A stretch of 64,000 nucleotides of DNA. Source: Bidens hawaiensis. Taxonomy: Eukaryota > Streptophyta > Magnoliopsida > Asterales > Asteraceae. The stretch spans positions 310,001 through 374,000 of the forward strand of contig JAIQDT010000059.1 in assembly GCA_021521415.1 (NCBI GenBank). The letters are read 5' to 3'. The notes under the pieces are model-generated. The model was not told the origin of the DNA and did not search any database. It was given only the letters and a program-made list of their open reading frames with translations. A program made the position numbers and the translations under genes. This document shows, piece by piece, positions 33,180-44,938 of this stretch (position 1 is its first letter; each line of letters begins with the position of its first letter).

Positions 33180-34849
33180 TGATGTGTGTCTAATAACCCT
33201 ATAATAATGACCCTCACAACTAAGCTTTAATATTAAAACGAAAATCCAAAAACCACACACAACCGGCAAGTGTACCGATCGTAAGTAGTATAGACCTAGG
33301 AAGTCCGAGTATCGAATAAGTGGACACGTAAGAACTCTAAAGATCACTAACCCTAGACAAGACCTACCTTAGAATAACAATTATATTGATTTTTTATTTT
33401 TTGCTTAACTGAACTAACTGGACTAACTAACAAAACTTACCAAAAATAGAAAACTTAACGGAAAACTAACTGTGTTAACTAAAGATGGAGAAAAACGTCT
33501 ACCTAGGTCTGAATCAAATTGTAGGCCTAACAAGCTAATGGATTGAATGATATATAGACACTGGTCCCTAAAGATGACCTGACTAAGGATCGCTCGGGCT
33601 CACTGGATTACCTCTCGGTCTCACTCAATAAGCTTAAACTACTCAAAATCGGCTAAAACGACCAAACCGGGAAATAATTGCTAACGTGTTCTAATGAAGG
33701 ATCACCTCTCGGTCTCACCAACACTCGACCCTAATGGTAATGAATAATACACAACCAAGGATAGAGGAACAATTCAACTTAAACCAAAATAGATCAACTA
33801 GTCACTCAAAACTCCTAAACCTGACAAAAAACGAACTCGCTCTCGCGCAATTCTTATTCTAGCATGCAAAGGCAATGAGACAACCCTAACTTCCTATCAC
33901 CTCTCGGTCTCAAAAAAGGTGTTTAACCGCTGTACTTAATCCAAATAATCACGCAACAAAACCCTACGGTTGTTCCTACTGCAAACTAACCCTAAACATA
34001 AAGTCTAGAATCAAACAATGCACCGATCAATCAATACAAAGCTAACCAATCAACACACGGGGTTTATGCAATGAATCACCAAAATTTCCAGCCCTTAAAC
34101 ACAACCTATTTCATGTCTAAATCAAACTTTACAATAGCAATTCAAGTCAATCAATCAAACAATCCATAAAACCTATCAAAACCTAACAGCAATCATCATT
34201 CCTAGGTAGAACTAACAAGATTAGCCTAGCATATTAATTGGACAGCCATTAATACTAATTAAGAACATCATTAAACCCATACCAATCATCATAATAATCA
34301 TTAAACGATCAATAACAATCATAAACACTTCAATCTCTAACACAATTGCAAAACTAATTAACAATTGATCAAGAAAACAAAGTTTGATGAACAAAGTAAT
34401 GAATGAAAGGATATATAGATGAATTGGGGCTGTTCTTTGCTGCCAAAACCGATGGTGAACGATCCCGAGACTTTTCCTTGCCTTCCTCGTCCTTCCCTAG
34501 CAGCCAACCCCTCCAAACCCTAGCTTGAAAAACCTTTTTTTCTTCCTTTCCCTTCTGGCCGATCGCAGCAACTGTAGCAGCTTAGGGTTTTTTTTTTTAT
34601 GTTATAATATAATATGGTCTTGGGCCTCCATGATGCATACGGGTCGGGCCTTGAGCTTTGTCTTGAACTTGTATGCGTAAAAGGCTCGTAGAATGCTCGA
34701 AAAGTCCCAGTTTTCTTCTTTCTTTCACCCAAAACCTACAAGGTTATTAAACTTACTTAAAACCTATCTAAAACGAGTTAAAACATATAAAATATAATGT
34801 AAAACGTAGATAAAACGTGCGGAAAATACGTGTGTTTTACAACACATCA
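33180..34849 (-). repeat. Solo LTR A2 (element A family) inside D's RT
   Basis: 1670 bp, TGATGTGTGTC to ACACATCA, target duplication ATGCC (33175-33179 and 34850-34854). Same family as 896-2647 but without the GCT/GTT array. It is the deepest layer of the nest, so family A moved after D inserted. Confidence 0.93.
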
Positions 34850-34854
34850 ATGCC

Positions 34855-35537
34855 CGGTCGAATAAAGCCCTTATCGAGCAAGTCTTCCAACTGAGCCATA
34901 AGTTCCTTCATTTCATTCGGCGCTAGGCGGTAGGGAGCTCGGGCAACGGGCTTGGCGCCCGGTAAAAGGTCTATCTGGAACTCGACCTCGCGATCCGACG
35001 GCACATCTGACAAATCATCTGGAAATACATCCGGGAAATCCCGAACAATAGGAACATCACCGACGGTAGCCACCTCGGTATTCACATTCATAGCATACGC
35101 CAAATATGCCCTGCACCCCCGCTGCATCAAGTTTCCCGTCTTAAGCATGGATATAATATGTGGCGTCGCAACATTCCGATCACCGAAGACCGTAATTCGA
35201 GTCCCATCTGGGGCCTTTAGACAAACGAGTTTCTGACCACAAATGATCTGAGCATCAACATTTGCAAGCCAATCTATCCCGAGCACCACATCGAAACAAC
35301 CGAGCGGAATCAAATAAAATCGCACTAGAAATCTATAACCAGACAACTCGATGGAACAACCTTGAATAGCCCTAGACACGGACACAGATTTTCCTACGGC
35401 GACCTCAACCTCAAACCCATCGATTAGGCGCTCGGGTGATTTATTCAACAAGGAGCAGAAAGCGGTAGACACAAAACTCCTACAGGCGCCCGAATCAAAT
35501 AAAACTGAAGCCTGTAACTCATCAAGTAGGAAAGTAC
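34855..35537 (-). pseudogene. D protease and start of RT
   Basis: After the intron-like segment the frame reads LLDELQASVLFDSGACRSF (about 35530-35470), an intact D-S-G active site, then GCFDVVLGIDWLANVDAQI, the protease-RT linker VRDFPDVFPDDLSDVPSDR, and the RT start RLAPNEMKELMAQLEDLL. It ends where A2 inserted. Confidence 0.87.
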
Positions 35538-35630
35538 CTGGGACGATATTATACTACTTCTTAACACATACGATTTCAAAGGAACACGAAATTATAACGG
35601 TGGAATGAAAGCTAAATAAGGAAAAAGTAC
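35538..35630 (-). other. Intron-like 93-bp insertion at D gag/protease junction
   Basis: In sense the junction reads TCAG|GTACTTTTTCC ... TCGTCCCAG|GTACTTTCC. The insert begins GT, ends AG, is T-rich, and contains an in-frame TAG. It is bounded by a 10-bp direct repeat (AAAGTACCTG on the plus strand, 35531-35540 and 35624-35633). Its 93-nt length is a multiple of three, and its removal gives an unbroken reading across the junction. Either a spliceosomal intron or a duplication-flanked insertion; no transcript data. Confidence 0.5.
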
Positions 35631-36841
35631 CTGAAACGACATCCGCATCCTCCTTTGCTTCCTTCTTGGAGATGTTGAAGGCTCTCGCCTGGCCTTCGGC
35701 TTCTCATCCATCTTCCCCCTCGAGGAAGTCCCCTGCCCGAACCCCCCCCCCCTGCCTTACTGGAGGGACAGTTTGATGCCAAGTGACCCGAACCCTTACA
35801 GCGGAAACAAGTCAATGTCGGACACTCGAAATGAGGGTGTCCTACCTTATCACAACGAAAACAAGTGCCAGACCCAATCCTACATTCCCCCTTATGCGGC
35901 TTCCCGCACTTCTTGCAATTACCGAACTCCGCACCCCTTTTAAACTCAGAAGTCTCAGTCTTTACCCTTTTCTCAGACGGATTAAAATTGCTTCCCCCAG
36001 GCCGCTTACCGTACGAAATTGAGTTCCGTGCCTTCCTATTCTCTGGCGGCGGTAACTTCTCCCTCTGATAATACAGCGTACCTGCTAGAGTGACCACCAA
36101 GTGAAAAGAGTTCATGTCGGTAGTCAACACACCCCTACGAATATCCACCGGAAGCCCCTTCACATACTTCTTAATCCTCTTGGTTTCGGGAGTAACCAAA
36201 TAGAGACATAAACGAGCCATCTTGTTAAACTTCGTGGTATACTCCCAATGCGACATAGTACCAGCCTCCAAGGTCAAGAATTCCTGCTCTATCATAACCA
36301 ATTCATGCGGAGGATAAAACTGATCGAGAACCAATTTCTTCAACTCATACCACGTCATCCTCCTAATCGAACGATCACCCATAGCTTGCGCCAAGTTATA
36401 CCACCAACATAGTGCCTCGGAACAAAACGAGGCAGTAGCATAAGTCATCAAATCATCCCCCTTGCACTTACTAACCCTCATAACAGCCTCCATCTCTCTC
36501 ACCCACTGATGTGCTGCCAATGCATCTTTAGTACCATTGAAAGAAGGGGGGTCGCACTTCTTAAAGTCACCATACGAGCAACCCCGGGTCGATACACTAA
36601 CTGTCCGCACCTCATCTTCATCCCCACTCGGAACATACACTTCCTCTTCCTCTTCGACCTGTACCTCCGTACCCTTCCTTCCCCTATCCGAACCCTTACC
36701 AACCAGTGACTCCTCCATGGCCCTGACGGCCTCAGCAACGATCTCAGGAATGGCGCTATGGAGCACCTGATAAACCTCATCAGTGATAGCCGTGCGCTTA
36801 CAGTTCGAGTCCAAGCATTCGGGGATGCTCGGATCCCTCAA
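35631..36841 (-). pseudogene. D Gag with three zinc knuckles
   Basis: The open frame starts at TTG (36841); the first in-frame ATG is at about residue 42, so the true start is unclear. Capsid-type sequence lies at about residues 95-250 (LCWWYNLAQA, ELKKLVLDQFYPP). Three Cys/His motifs follow: CKKCGKPHKGEC, CFRCDKVGHPHFEC and CFRCKGSGHLASNC. The frame is then lost at a C-run (35741-35752) and again near 35700, before AFNISKKEAKEDADVVSG leads to the intron-like insert. Packaging protein of element D. Confidence 0.85.
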
Positions 36842-36846
36842 ACCAA

Positions 36847-36859
36847 GGCTCTAATACCA
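36847..36859 (-). other. PBS, initiator tRNA-Met type (D)
   Basis: GGCTCTAATACCA on the plus strand, one base from the usual GGCTCTGATACCA, three bases from the 5' LTR. Confidence 0.85.
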
Positions 36860-36862
36860 ACT

Positions 36863-38813
36863 TGTAAGGCCCCGAATCCCGGGAACCCCACAGTTGGTAA
36901 TCGTACAAAACACTTGTAAAAATATTTAAACTTAAAAATGATTCATTTCATTAAAATAAGCAATTCTGAGTATAATTCAGCGGAAAACATGAGTAAAAAA
37001 ATAAGTTCCCAAAACCCGGGAATTTTGCCCAAAATCAACATAATTATCTTTAAATAAAAACTTTTAAAAAATAAATGTTTAATAGTAAAACTTCAATTCC
37101 CGTATGCCCTTCACCATCCAAGTATCTTCGTGCACGTCCAAGCGATAAGGCATCCTCCTCCTAACCTGAAACTCACACTAACATGCACACAAAGTCAGCT
37201 TGAGCTGAGTGAGTTCAAGTTTTAAGTAAATAATATCAATAGTGATAGTTATGATAGTTAAACCAAAAGTTTAAAAATAAAATAGTACATCCATCAAATC
37301 ATCATTTCCGAAAACTAAACATCCTCATACATACATATACAAAATGTATATGTAAACATCCTTTTAATTACATCTCTATATATATCACAGTATATATATA
37401 TATAACATCCACGTATAACATCAGGGTCGAGCAAACTTACAACCCAAACACGTAACATCAGTGCATGCAAACACAAAGTAGGCATACACAACATCAGTAG
37501 TCGAAATGACTACAACATCGCCATATATAGGCCAAGCAATAATGTATATACATAAATATATATTTCATATACCTAGGCCAACCATATCCTAGCAAGCCTA
37601 TATAAATCCGTTTAAAAACGTTTCATCATGTAAGAAAACACTTAGGTGTGCATGCTGGCCCAAAAGTAAAAAGAGTAAAAAGGGCATCATGAACTCACCT
37701 GAAATAAATCGAACACCAGCAACGAGCTTGGAAAATCCCTAAGTGCACAATCACAAGCAAGGGCCTGTAAATTATACACAACACGTTACTAAACTAGACC
37801 ATAAGAACACTCTTTCCTGATGGGCCGTTCAAGCCCAACACTATGGTCCAAGGCCCAAAAACTTGGCCCAAGGCCCAACACTTGGCCCAAGGCCCAACAA
37901 CTTGGCCCAAGGCCCAAGGGTAATCAAATCGGGTCGAATGCGCGTGTAATAAACCTTAAAACCATTTGTTATACGAATAAGCCCCAAATGGACCAAATTT
38001 CATTTTAAATCTTTTCATTCATCAAGATTATGTCACCCGAGTTGATAGGGTTGCGGTTCCTTTTTACAACTCTTACTTTAACATTTAAACGAAAATTCGC
38101 GCACCGCCGACTCGATTGACGAAGCACTAACCACAACAGCCCCGAGCATCAAAAAAATAATTTTCCACAGTCCTTAAACCCCCCTAGGGCTGTACAAACT
38201 GATTCAGTTGGTCACCCGATCAATTAATGCATCAAACTCAACAATTTGCAAATCTACACCCAATAAACCCTAGTTTTCGAACTAAAATCGATTGACCGAC
38301 CTAAACACCTCCAATGACCACGAAATTTCAATATGATGTAAATGCCATACCTGGGGATCTTTCTACACTAGAAACTCTAATTTCTATCGACGGGAAGTGG
38401 GTCAATTACACCTTGGCCGAAAATCTGTCCAACGAAAAGTTTCGGCAAAATTGAGCATCAAAACGATTAGGGGTGAACAAAAAGAGTGTTGGGGATTCTA
38501 GTACATACCTTGAACTACTTCTAGGAGCTTGGAATTGATCAAAAAGTCAAAGCAAGGAAGGGAGGGGGTGGCAGGAACCTGTCGATCGCAAACAGCAGCT
38601 AGGGTTCCATCTTTTTTTTGTTTAATGATATATCCCAAACATGTTTCATCCAAGTCCCTCGAATTTGCAAGATTTGGCGACTTGTAAGGAAGGTTAAGTG
38701 TTTTAACGTAGCGGGGGTTACATAAAGGTTCTCGAGAAACGTCGGTTAAGTCCCGAGTGATATACATATTTTACACGCTAAATCATTGAACCGGAAGTTT
38801 GACGGGCATTACA
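36863..38813 (-). repeat. Element D 5' LTR
   Basis: 1951 bp, TGTAAGGCCC to GGCATTACA. Differs from the 3' LTR by scattered substitutions, one more GGCCCAA-type unit (37846-37919), and small insertions near 37618 and 38630. Confidence 0.92.
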
Positions 38814-38818
38814 AAACC

Positions 38819-38902
38819 TTAGCCTAGAACGTACACAAACGACTAGCTGGACATCAACATAATCATTAAAGCACTTATCTTGATGAACATATGATCAATG
38901 AT
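38819..38902 (-). repeat. B2 5' LTR, right remnant
   Basis: Continues the B2 LTR after element D for 84 bp and stops at 38902. About 570 bp of LTR plus some 25-30 bp of the B1 RT target are missing. Confidence 0.82.
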
Positions 38903-38910
38903 AAACATAT

Positions 38911-39304
38911 AATCCTTCTTCACTACTTCCCGCATGTTTGAGTTCAACCTACTTTGTACATCAAGAGCGGGTTTTGCCTCGGGATCGGTGATGCTCTTAT
39001 GCATGACAATGGATGGGCTGATCCCTCTCAAATCTGCTATCGTCCAACCAATCGCCGCTTTATACTCTCTCAATACTTCCACCAACACCTTCTCTTGCTC
39101 ATTTTCCATATTTGCAGCGATGATCGCCGGTAATGTCTCTCCTTCTCCCAAAAACACGTATTTCAGGTGTTTCGAGAGCTCCTTCAATTCAACAGCCGGC
39201 GGACTCTCCAATGACGTTTTCAACTTTGAATCGATCGTATCGGGCAACCGCTCCACTTGCTGAGACCATGGAGGTTTCCCAATACTTGCCGCATACAACT
39301 CCAC
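38911..39304 (-). pseudogene. B1 reverse transcriptase, N-terminal part
   Basis: Reads YKAAIGWTIADLRGISPSI and MREVVKK before breaking into the B2 remnant. Upstream is the protease-RT linker (LEVLREYK-type sequence preceded by AIIAANMENEQEKVLVEV). The rest of RT is at 21301-21845. Confidence 0.83.
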
Positions 39305-40413
39305 CTCTCTATCTTCTTCTTGTAACTGTAGAACATGCTCAACTGCTTTCCTGCAACAAATAGAACACTCCTCCGTGGCATCATCCCACTTTCATGAGGG
39401 TTCAACCCGTCAATGACTTCAACTGTGAAGCATTCGTCACTCACCAGAGGTTTAGACATGTTTGAAAACACATTAAGCCTAAGATTCTTATTACCAAATG
39501 CCATGTCCACTACCCCGGTTCACCAATTAATCAAAGCATTCGCGGTGGCCAAAAAGGGCCGACCGAGAATCACGTTCGGTTAACGTTTCGGGTCAACTGT
39601 CACGTTGTCTAGAACCAGGAAGTCAACCGGGTAATAGAAATCTTCTATTATCACAATCACATCGGTCACGATTCCCCTAGGAAGCTTGAGTGTCAAATCG
39701 GCCAACACCACGGTGGTGTCGGCTTTTCTAAGTGGACCAAATGGTCATACAAGCTTCCCGAGAGAATACTCACCCCATCCCCAAGATCTAACAACGCTCT
39801 AGTCATTTTTAAATCGCCCACTTGAATGGGTATAATTGACATTCCCGGATCTTGTAGCTTGGGTGGGAGGATACCCGTCAAAACTGAACTCACATTTGCA
39901 GTTAAGTCAACTTGTTTGGGAAACTTGTGAGTTCTCTTTTGAGTACACAAGTCTTTCAAATATTTAGCATATGCAGGGACTTGTTTAATTGCATCTATGA
40001 AAGGTAAATTAATTTTTACTTGTTTAAATATTTCCCACATTTCCTCCTACTGTGGGCCCCTCTTTCAAAGTGTCGATGAGGTCTCGGGGTATCACCAATG
40101 CCCGAGGGAACGGAACGATTTTACTCGTTGAACCCGTCTCCTTGGCGGTTGGTGTTCCCGCCTTAATTTTAGTTTCAATTTTATTTTTATTTATTTGATT
40201 TGATTTAGTTTTCGGTTCAATTTCAACCACATCGTCACTTTTCCCATCTTCCCCCAAGTCCTCCACCACACCTTCAACAAAAGGTGGTGGAGTTACCCCA
40301 TTATTATATGTCTTTCCGCTCCTAAGGGTACTTACCTGGCTGGCATGGGTATTCTTAACATTCGAAGAGCTACCACTCTGATGGGTCGAGTTCTTCAAGG
40401 CATCACTCGGCAA
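39305..40413 (-). pseudogene. B1 protease and linker
   Basis: Frame 40413-40024 is the Gag-protease linker; 40040-39693 holds the protease start, with the active-site region reading D-L-G-D-G (LLDLGDGVSILSGSLY). The flap strand VILGRPFLATANA is at about 39577-39538 in another frame. The post-protease linker FGNKNLRLNVFSNMS follows at 39510-39220. Broken by several shifts. Confidence 0.78.
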
Positions 40414-41563
40414 CTTGATGGATTTCTCTTCAAACTCGCCACTTCCTCAGCAAGCTGGCTCACCTGTTTATCCCTCACAGCATTGGCTTTCTCTTGGAGC
40501 TATAACCTTTGATTTACACTTTTATTTTGAGCCTCCTGATCAGTCTTCATCTGTTTTAGAAAATCCATCACGTCCTTAATCGACTCTTCCTTGACCTTGT
40601 GCTTCCCCTTAACTTTCCTGACCCTGCAAATGGCTCTTCTGATAAACCTTATTATTACCCCCCGATTCTCTTTCATTATACCCGCTTTGACCGCTACCCC
40701 TCTCGTTCCCATATTGACGCTGATTTAACTGATAACCTGCTTTTTGGGAACTCCCTTGAAAATTCGGGTTTTGCTGCGTATGTGGTTTCCATAGCTGAAA
40801 TTGGGGTGGTTTCGGAGGCCCGGGTGATAGGTGTTTGAATTCATATTATTATTGTACCTCTTCTCACCCTACACAAAGTTCACCTCCTCTTCTTCTTCCT
40901 CTTCTTCTTCGTCTTCCAACACAACCCCACAAGTAGCCACTACATGGCCTATTCCACCACAACCCTCACAAACTGGATACGCCTTTCCTGAATTGCCTTT
41001 CTCTTTCACTCCCACACCCATCAATTAATCCAACTTTCTCTCCAACCTAGCCATACGATCATCCAACTCACCACTATCCACGGCTTTCACAGCCGCCCTT
41101 TTTACCATGCGATTCGACTGAGCTTGCCTCTTTGAGTTCATTGCATGTCTTTCCGAATGTTGCCAATCTTCATTCTCATCATTAGTCAAAAACAACCCAT
41201 TTATGGTCAACAGAAGATCACGCACATCGTCACTCGATAACCCGTCATGAAACGCCTTAATCAACTCCCACAACGCAATCCTGTGATGCGGACAAGTTCT
41301 CAACAACCTCTTGAATTTCGTAAAAGCTTCATGAAATGTCTCACTCGACCCTTGCTGAAAGTTTCTGATGGAGGTTTGGGCCTCAGATGTTCTTTGTGGT
41401 GTGTAGTACTCGTCCAAAAACTACTGAGCCAGATCTTGCCACATGTAAATGCTCGCTGACGATAGAGATAAGAACCAATGCTTCGCTAGATCTTTAAGAC
41501 AAAACCGAAAAACCACTAGCTTGACTTCATCAGCAGTGAACCCTTGACTCTAGATAGTGGCAC

Positions 41564-43033
41564 TGTAACGTCCGTAAATTTCTGATAAAAAGGTTTAACC
41601 TTGTAGCGTTATGTGCACCTTCGGACTTGACCCGGCATTCTTCCGAGAGCTCCTGGCCACCCTCGTAAACATTTATCACTTAACTTTTCGTACAAATTCG
41701 ATCATTAGTAAAGTGGAGGGCTAGGATGTATTATTATTATATTATAATACAAAAAAAAATAAAATAAAACCCTAACACCCTAGTGGTCCGATCGGCGCCT
41801 CCCCCTCCCCCTCTCTTCTCAATTTTTGTTCAAGACCAGCTCGTTCCGGCCATCCAAACTTCAATTCCAGGTCGGTATTATATATATACAACTCCTTTTC
41901 ACCTTAATTCATCCTTATGGCGCGTTTATTCGTCGAAATTCGGTTGTTTTAGGCTTGTCGGGTGGCTGTCCAATTGGGCAGTTTCGGGGCTGTTTCGGCT
42001 AAGGTTTTTGCACCACAAACTTCCTAGGTATGTAACTTACTACATACTAAAATTTCATGATCATTGGAATTGGTTAGGTCTGCCAATTGTTAATAGTTTG
42101 AAAACTAGGATTCGGTGGACTAGCTTGTGAGTTGTTGTGTTTAACGCGTTGTTTGAGGGAATTGACAACCAATTCGAATATTGTAGACTCGGCATGATAT
42201 GTTGGCTGTGAAAAACTGATTTTTTTTAGTATTTGGGGTGAATTGGTTGTCGGTTACTTGAACGGGTCGGTACGGCGCAAATTCGCGTTTATTAGTAATT
42301 TGTGCATCGTGCTTGCTAATTACCGACCCATTCAACTCGTTAGCGTCGTGTGGACTTGTTGGCTGTAATTTTACTAAATTTGGTCCACACGGGACTGAGT
42401 CGAGATCTTAGTGCATAAACAACCCGTTAGAGCGCGTATTCGTTAAAGTCAACAACTTTCGGGGGTAAATTGGGAACCCTTTCTTCCCGGGATTAACTAA
42501 GGGTGGTTTTGGTAAATACATAGCCTCGGGGGCTGATGTAATTGAATTTGGTAATGTCAAGGCTTAAGGTCAATCAAATCATGTTAGAACGTCTCTTAGG
42601 ATAAACGAGTCGGTACGTTTAGTTAGTAATCTTTGTGGGCAATCCGACATGCTTGTAAACTGTGGGTTGGCTTTGAGGTTCTCCAACCCTTTGGTATTTA
42701 TGCGGCTCTTCTCAGGTGAGTTCATGATTCCCTTTTTACTCTTTTTACGTTTTGGGTTAGCATACACACCGAAATCCAATTTTATACGATTTTACTCGTT
42801 ACAACTGTTTTAATGGTATTACATGGTCTCCCTCGTGATTGTGTATTTCGAAAGCTATATTTGAACTATTTTACATGCTTTAGGATATTTTAGACTCGTT
42901 TATGGTCTTATATCCTTTAAGGTTATATACATTATTGATGGTCTAGACTCGAGGTTGTTAATAGACTTGGTAGTAATTGAATATGAGTAGACCTATTTAC
43001 TTAGTTCACGTGTGGGATGATATATATATATAT

Positions 43034-43073
<40 letters not shown>

Positions 43074-43997
43074 GTATGTATGTATATATGTATGTATGTA
43101 TGTATGAGTATGTGTTACCTTATGGCCTACGGTTGTATGATGACATTTAGTTCTTTGTGACTAAGAATGATGTGAGTAGGCTTATTGATGTGTGTGTGCA
43201 TGGTGATTACGGCCGGGTCAAATATATTACTCGGGTTTTCAAATCCCGTGGTGGAGAGGCCAGTGTGGCGTGATCATCATTTTGGCGGGTCAAATATATT
43301 ACTCGGGTTTTAAAATCCCGTGGTGAAGAGGCCCGTTGTATGTTGAGCCGTGATTGGGTCAAATATATTACCCGGGTTGTACCTGTGGTGGAGAGGCCCG
43401 TATCACGTGCTTGGATGTGTAAGCTGTGACCGAGTCAAATATATTACTCGGGTTTGACCCGTGGTAAAGAGGCTCGTGTCACATGCTTAGGTCTTACCGC
43501 GTCCAGGTCAAATATATTACTCGAGTCTTGACTCGTGGTGGAGAGGCCCATGTACGTGTGTTCGACGATGAATGTATTATTTGGTGAATTATATTAATTA
43601 TTTTATTATTATCCTCTCTATTGTTTAGAACTATAATTTTGAGATAAAGTATGAAATATTATTTATGAAAACTTGAACTCACTCAGCTTAAGCTGACTTT
43701 GTGTGTATGTTAGATTGACTTTCAGGTTAAGAAGTGGATGCTACCGCTTGGACGTGCTGGATGCTACTCGGGAGGTTGAAGGAAAATTTGGTCAAGGATT
43801 TCAAATAAAACAAATATTTTATTTACAATTGATTTTGGACACCTGTTCCTGTGTTTTGGGAGTTTTAATACTTAAACTTTTCCGCTGTTATTTACTCTGA
43901 ACTGGTTTTAAATACAAAGAATTGTTGGGTTTTAAATTTTTGTGAAATTATGGATGTGATTACCAACTGTAGGATTCCCGAGATTCGGGGTCTTACA
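41564..43997 (+). repeat. Solo LTR E, opposite orientation to F, G and D
   Basis: 2434 bp, TGTAACGTCC to GGGGTCTTACA, target duplication GGCAC (41559-41563 and 43998-44002). The reverse complement of its end resembles the start of D's LTR (TGTAAGACCCCGAATCTCGG), so it is a related family in plus orientation. It contains AT-repeat runs at 43020-43100 and a tandem array at 43210-43560. No internal genes. Confidence 0.88.
43210..43560. repeat. 72-bp tandem array in solo LTR E
   Basis: Five units of about 72 bp, each with GGTCAAATATATTACTCGGG-like core followed by CGTGGTGGAGAGGCCC. The units have drifted. Confidence 0.9.
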
Positions 43998-44917
43998 GGC
44001 ACAAATTGCATTGAACTCGCTCAAGTGTAGGTATGGCTCTTCAGATGCTTTCCCATGAAAAGTAGGCATCCCGGTCAGGTTACTTTGCCATAATGAAAAC
44101 GTTCTTCCTTCTCGGACCCGGATCACAATGGGAAGCGGGTTCCTGGACACTTGTGGAATTAAGTGGCTTCGAACCCCCCGAACGGGCGGTGGAACAAATG
44201 CCCTCGGGACTCCATCGTCAAATTCGTACTCAAGAAACTGTGGCTCGGGAATCTCTTGTCTTCTTTGGGCTTAACGGTTTCTCCATGGCTGAACGGGAGG
44301 GGGTTATTATTGTGGTCTTCTATAATACTGACCCCCTCGATCATCCTCCATCTCTTCTTCATCCTCAAACTCCTCGAACTCGTCAAATACCCTTCGCCGA
44401 TTATACCCGAACTCGACCCGATTATGTGGTGGCTATAACCTTATGGAACGATCATCTCTCAATTGATATCTTCTGTGAGCTCTTCGGTTTTGGTTCTGGT
44501 TAACATGTTGATGTGGTGGTGGGTTTGGAGGGTTTAGTGGTGGTAAGTCATGGAATGGAGGGTTTTGTGGAACGTTTTATGGAATGGGTTGTTCTTGGTG
44601 TGGTGATGGGTTAATATTGTCGGGTTGAAACGCCGGTGGCATTAGGTATGGGTTTTCTTCCTAATGATTCATGTCTTCTTTTTTCGGCCTCGAAGTTTCA
44701 CCCATTTTTTGTTTAGCTCGGTTTCTTCTCGCGGCATTCTCAATCTCAGGATCAAACTGCAACACCTCCTTGTCTCGAGAAAATCTTGTATGCATCAACC
44801 TAAAATATTATCTGCACACACCAAACAAGCACACCCGGCGTAAAATCAACGAAGAAAATAAATTAAACTAAATTATGCTAATTTAAACTAAACTAAACTA
44901 GCACTAAGCGCGTTGAG

Positions 44918-44935
44918 TCCCCGGCAACGGCGCCA
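44918..44935 (-). other. PBS, tRNA-Asp type (B1)
   Basis: TCCCCGGCAACGGCGCCA on the plus strand, 3 nt from the 5' LTR; identical to element A's site. Confidence 0.87.
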
Positions 44936-44938
44936 TTT

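Larger units (their letters stand above)
28725..38813 (-). mobile_element. Element D: chromodomain Ty3 (Tekay/Del-like)
   Basis: 10,089 bp with target duplication AAACC (28720-28724 and 38814-38818) in B2's 5' LTR. LTRs 28725-30617 and 36863-38813. Minus-strand order: PBS for tRNA-Met, gag, protease, RT, RNase H, integrase, chromodomain-like tail, PPT. Solo LTR A2 splits RT. Frameshifts in gag and integrase make this copy non-coding, but every domain is present. A 93-bp intron-like insertion sits at the gag/protease junction. Confidence 0.93.
21846..38902 (-). mobile_element. Element B2: pol-less relative of B1, inserted in B1 RT
   Basis: Left LTR 21846-23137, internal region 23138-28095, right LTR from 28096 split by element D and cut off at 38902. 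It has gag and protease, a tRNA-Asp-type PBS and the same 3' noncoding structures as B1, but no RT, RNase H, integrase core or env-position ORF. The candidate target duplication ATGCC (21841-21845) cannot be confirmed because the right end is deleted into B1's RT. Confidence 0.88.
40500..44800 (-). pseudogene. B1 Gag, split by solo LTR E
   Basis: Gag begins near 44800 (frame with KEVLQFDPEIENAA). Capsid entry MPTFHGKASEEPYLHLSEF is at about 44072-44015. Solo LTR E interrupts at 43997/41564. Capsid continues at 41417-41025 (SETFHEAFTKFKRLLRTCP) and the zinc knuckle CEGCGGIGHVVATC lies near 40990-40945, before a Glu run. Closely parallels B2 Gag. Several frame breaks. Confidence 0.8.

Noticed and set aside
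33180..33347. N-terminal extension of D's RT frame
   Set aside because: These codons read into solo LTR A2, not into RT.
41783..42130. 115-codon frame in solo LTR E
   Set aside because: Lies in LTR sequence, no recognisable domain, and related LTRs do not preserve it.
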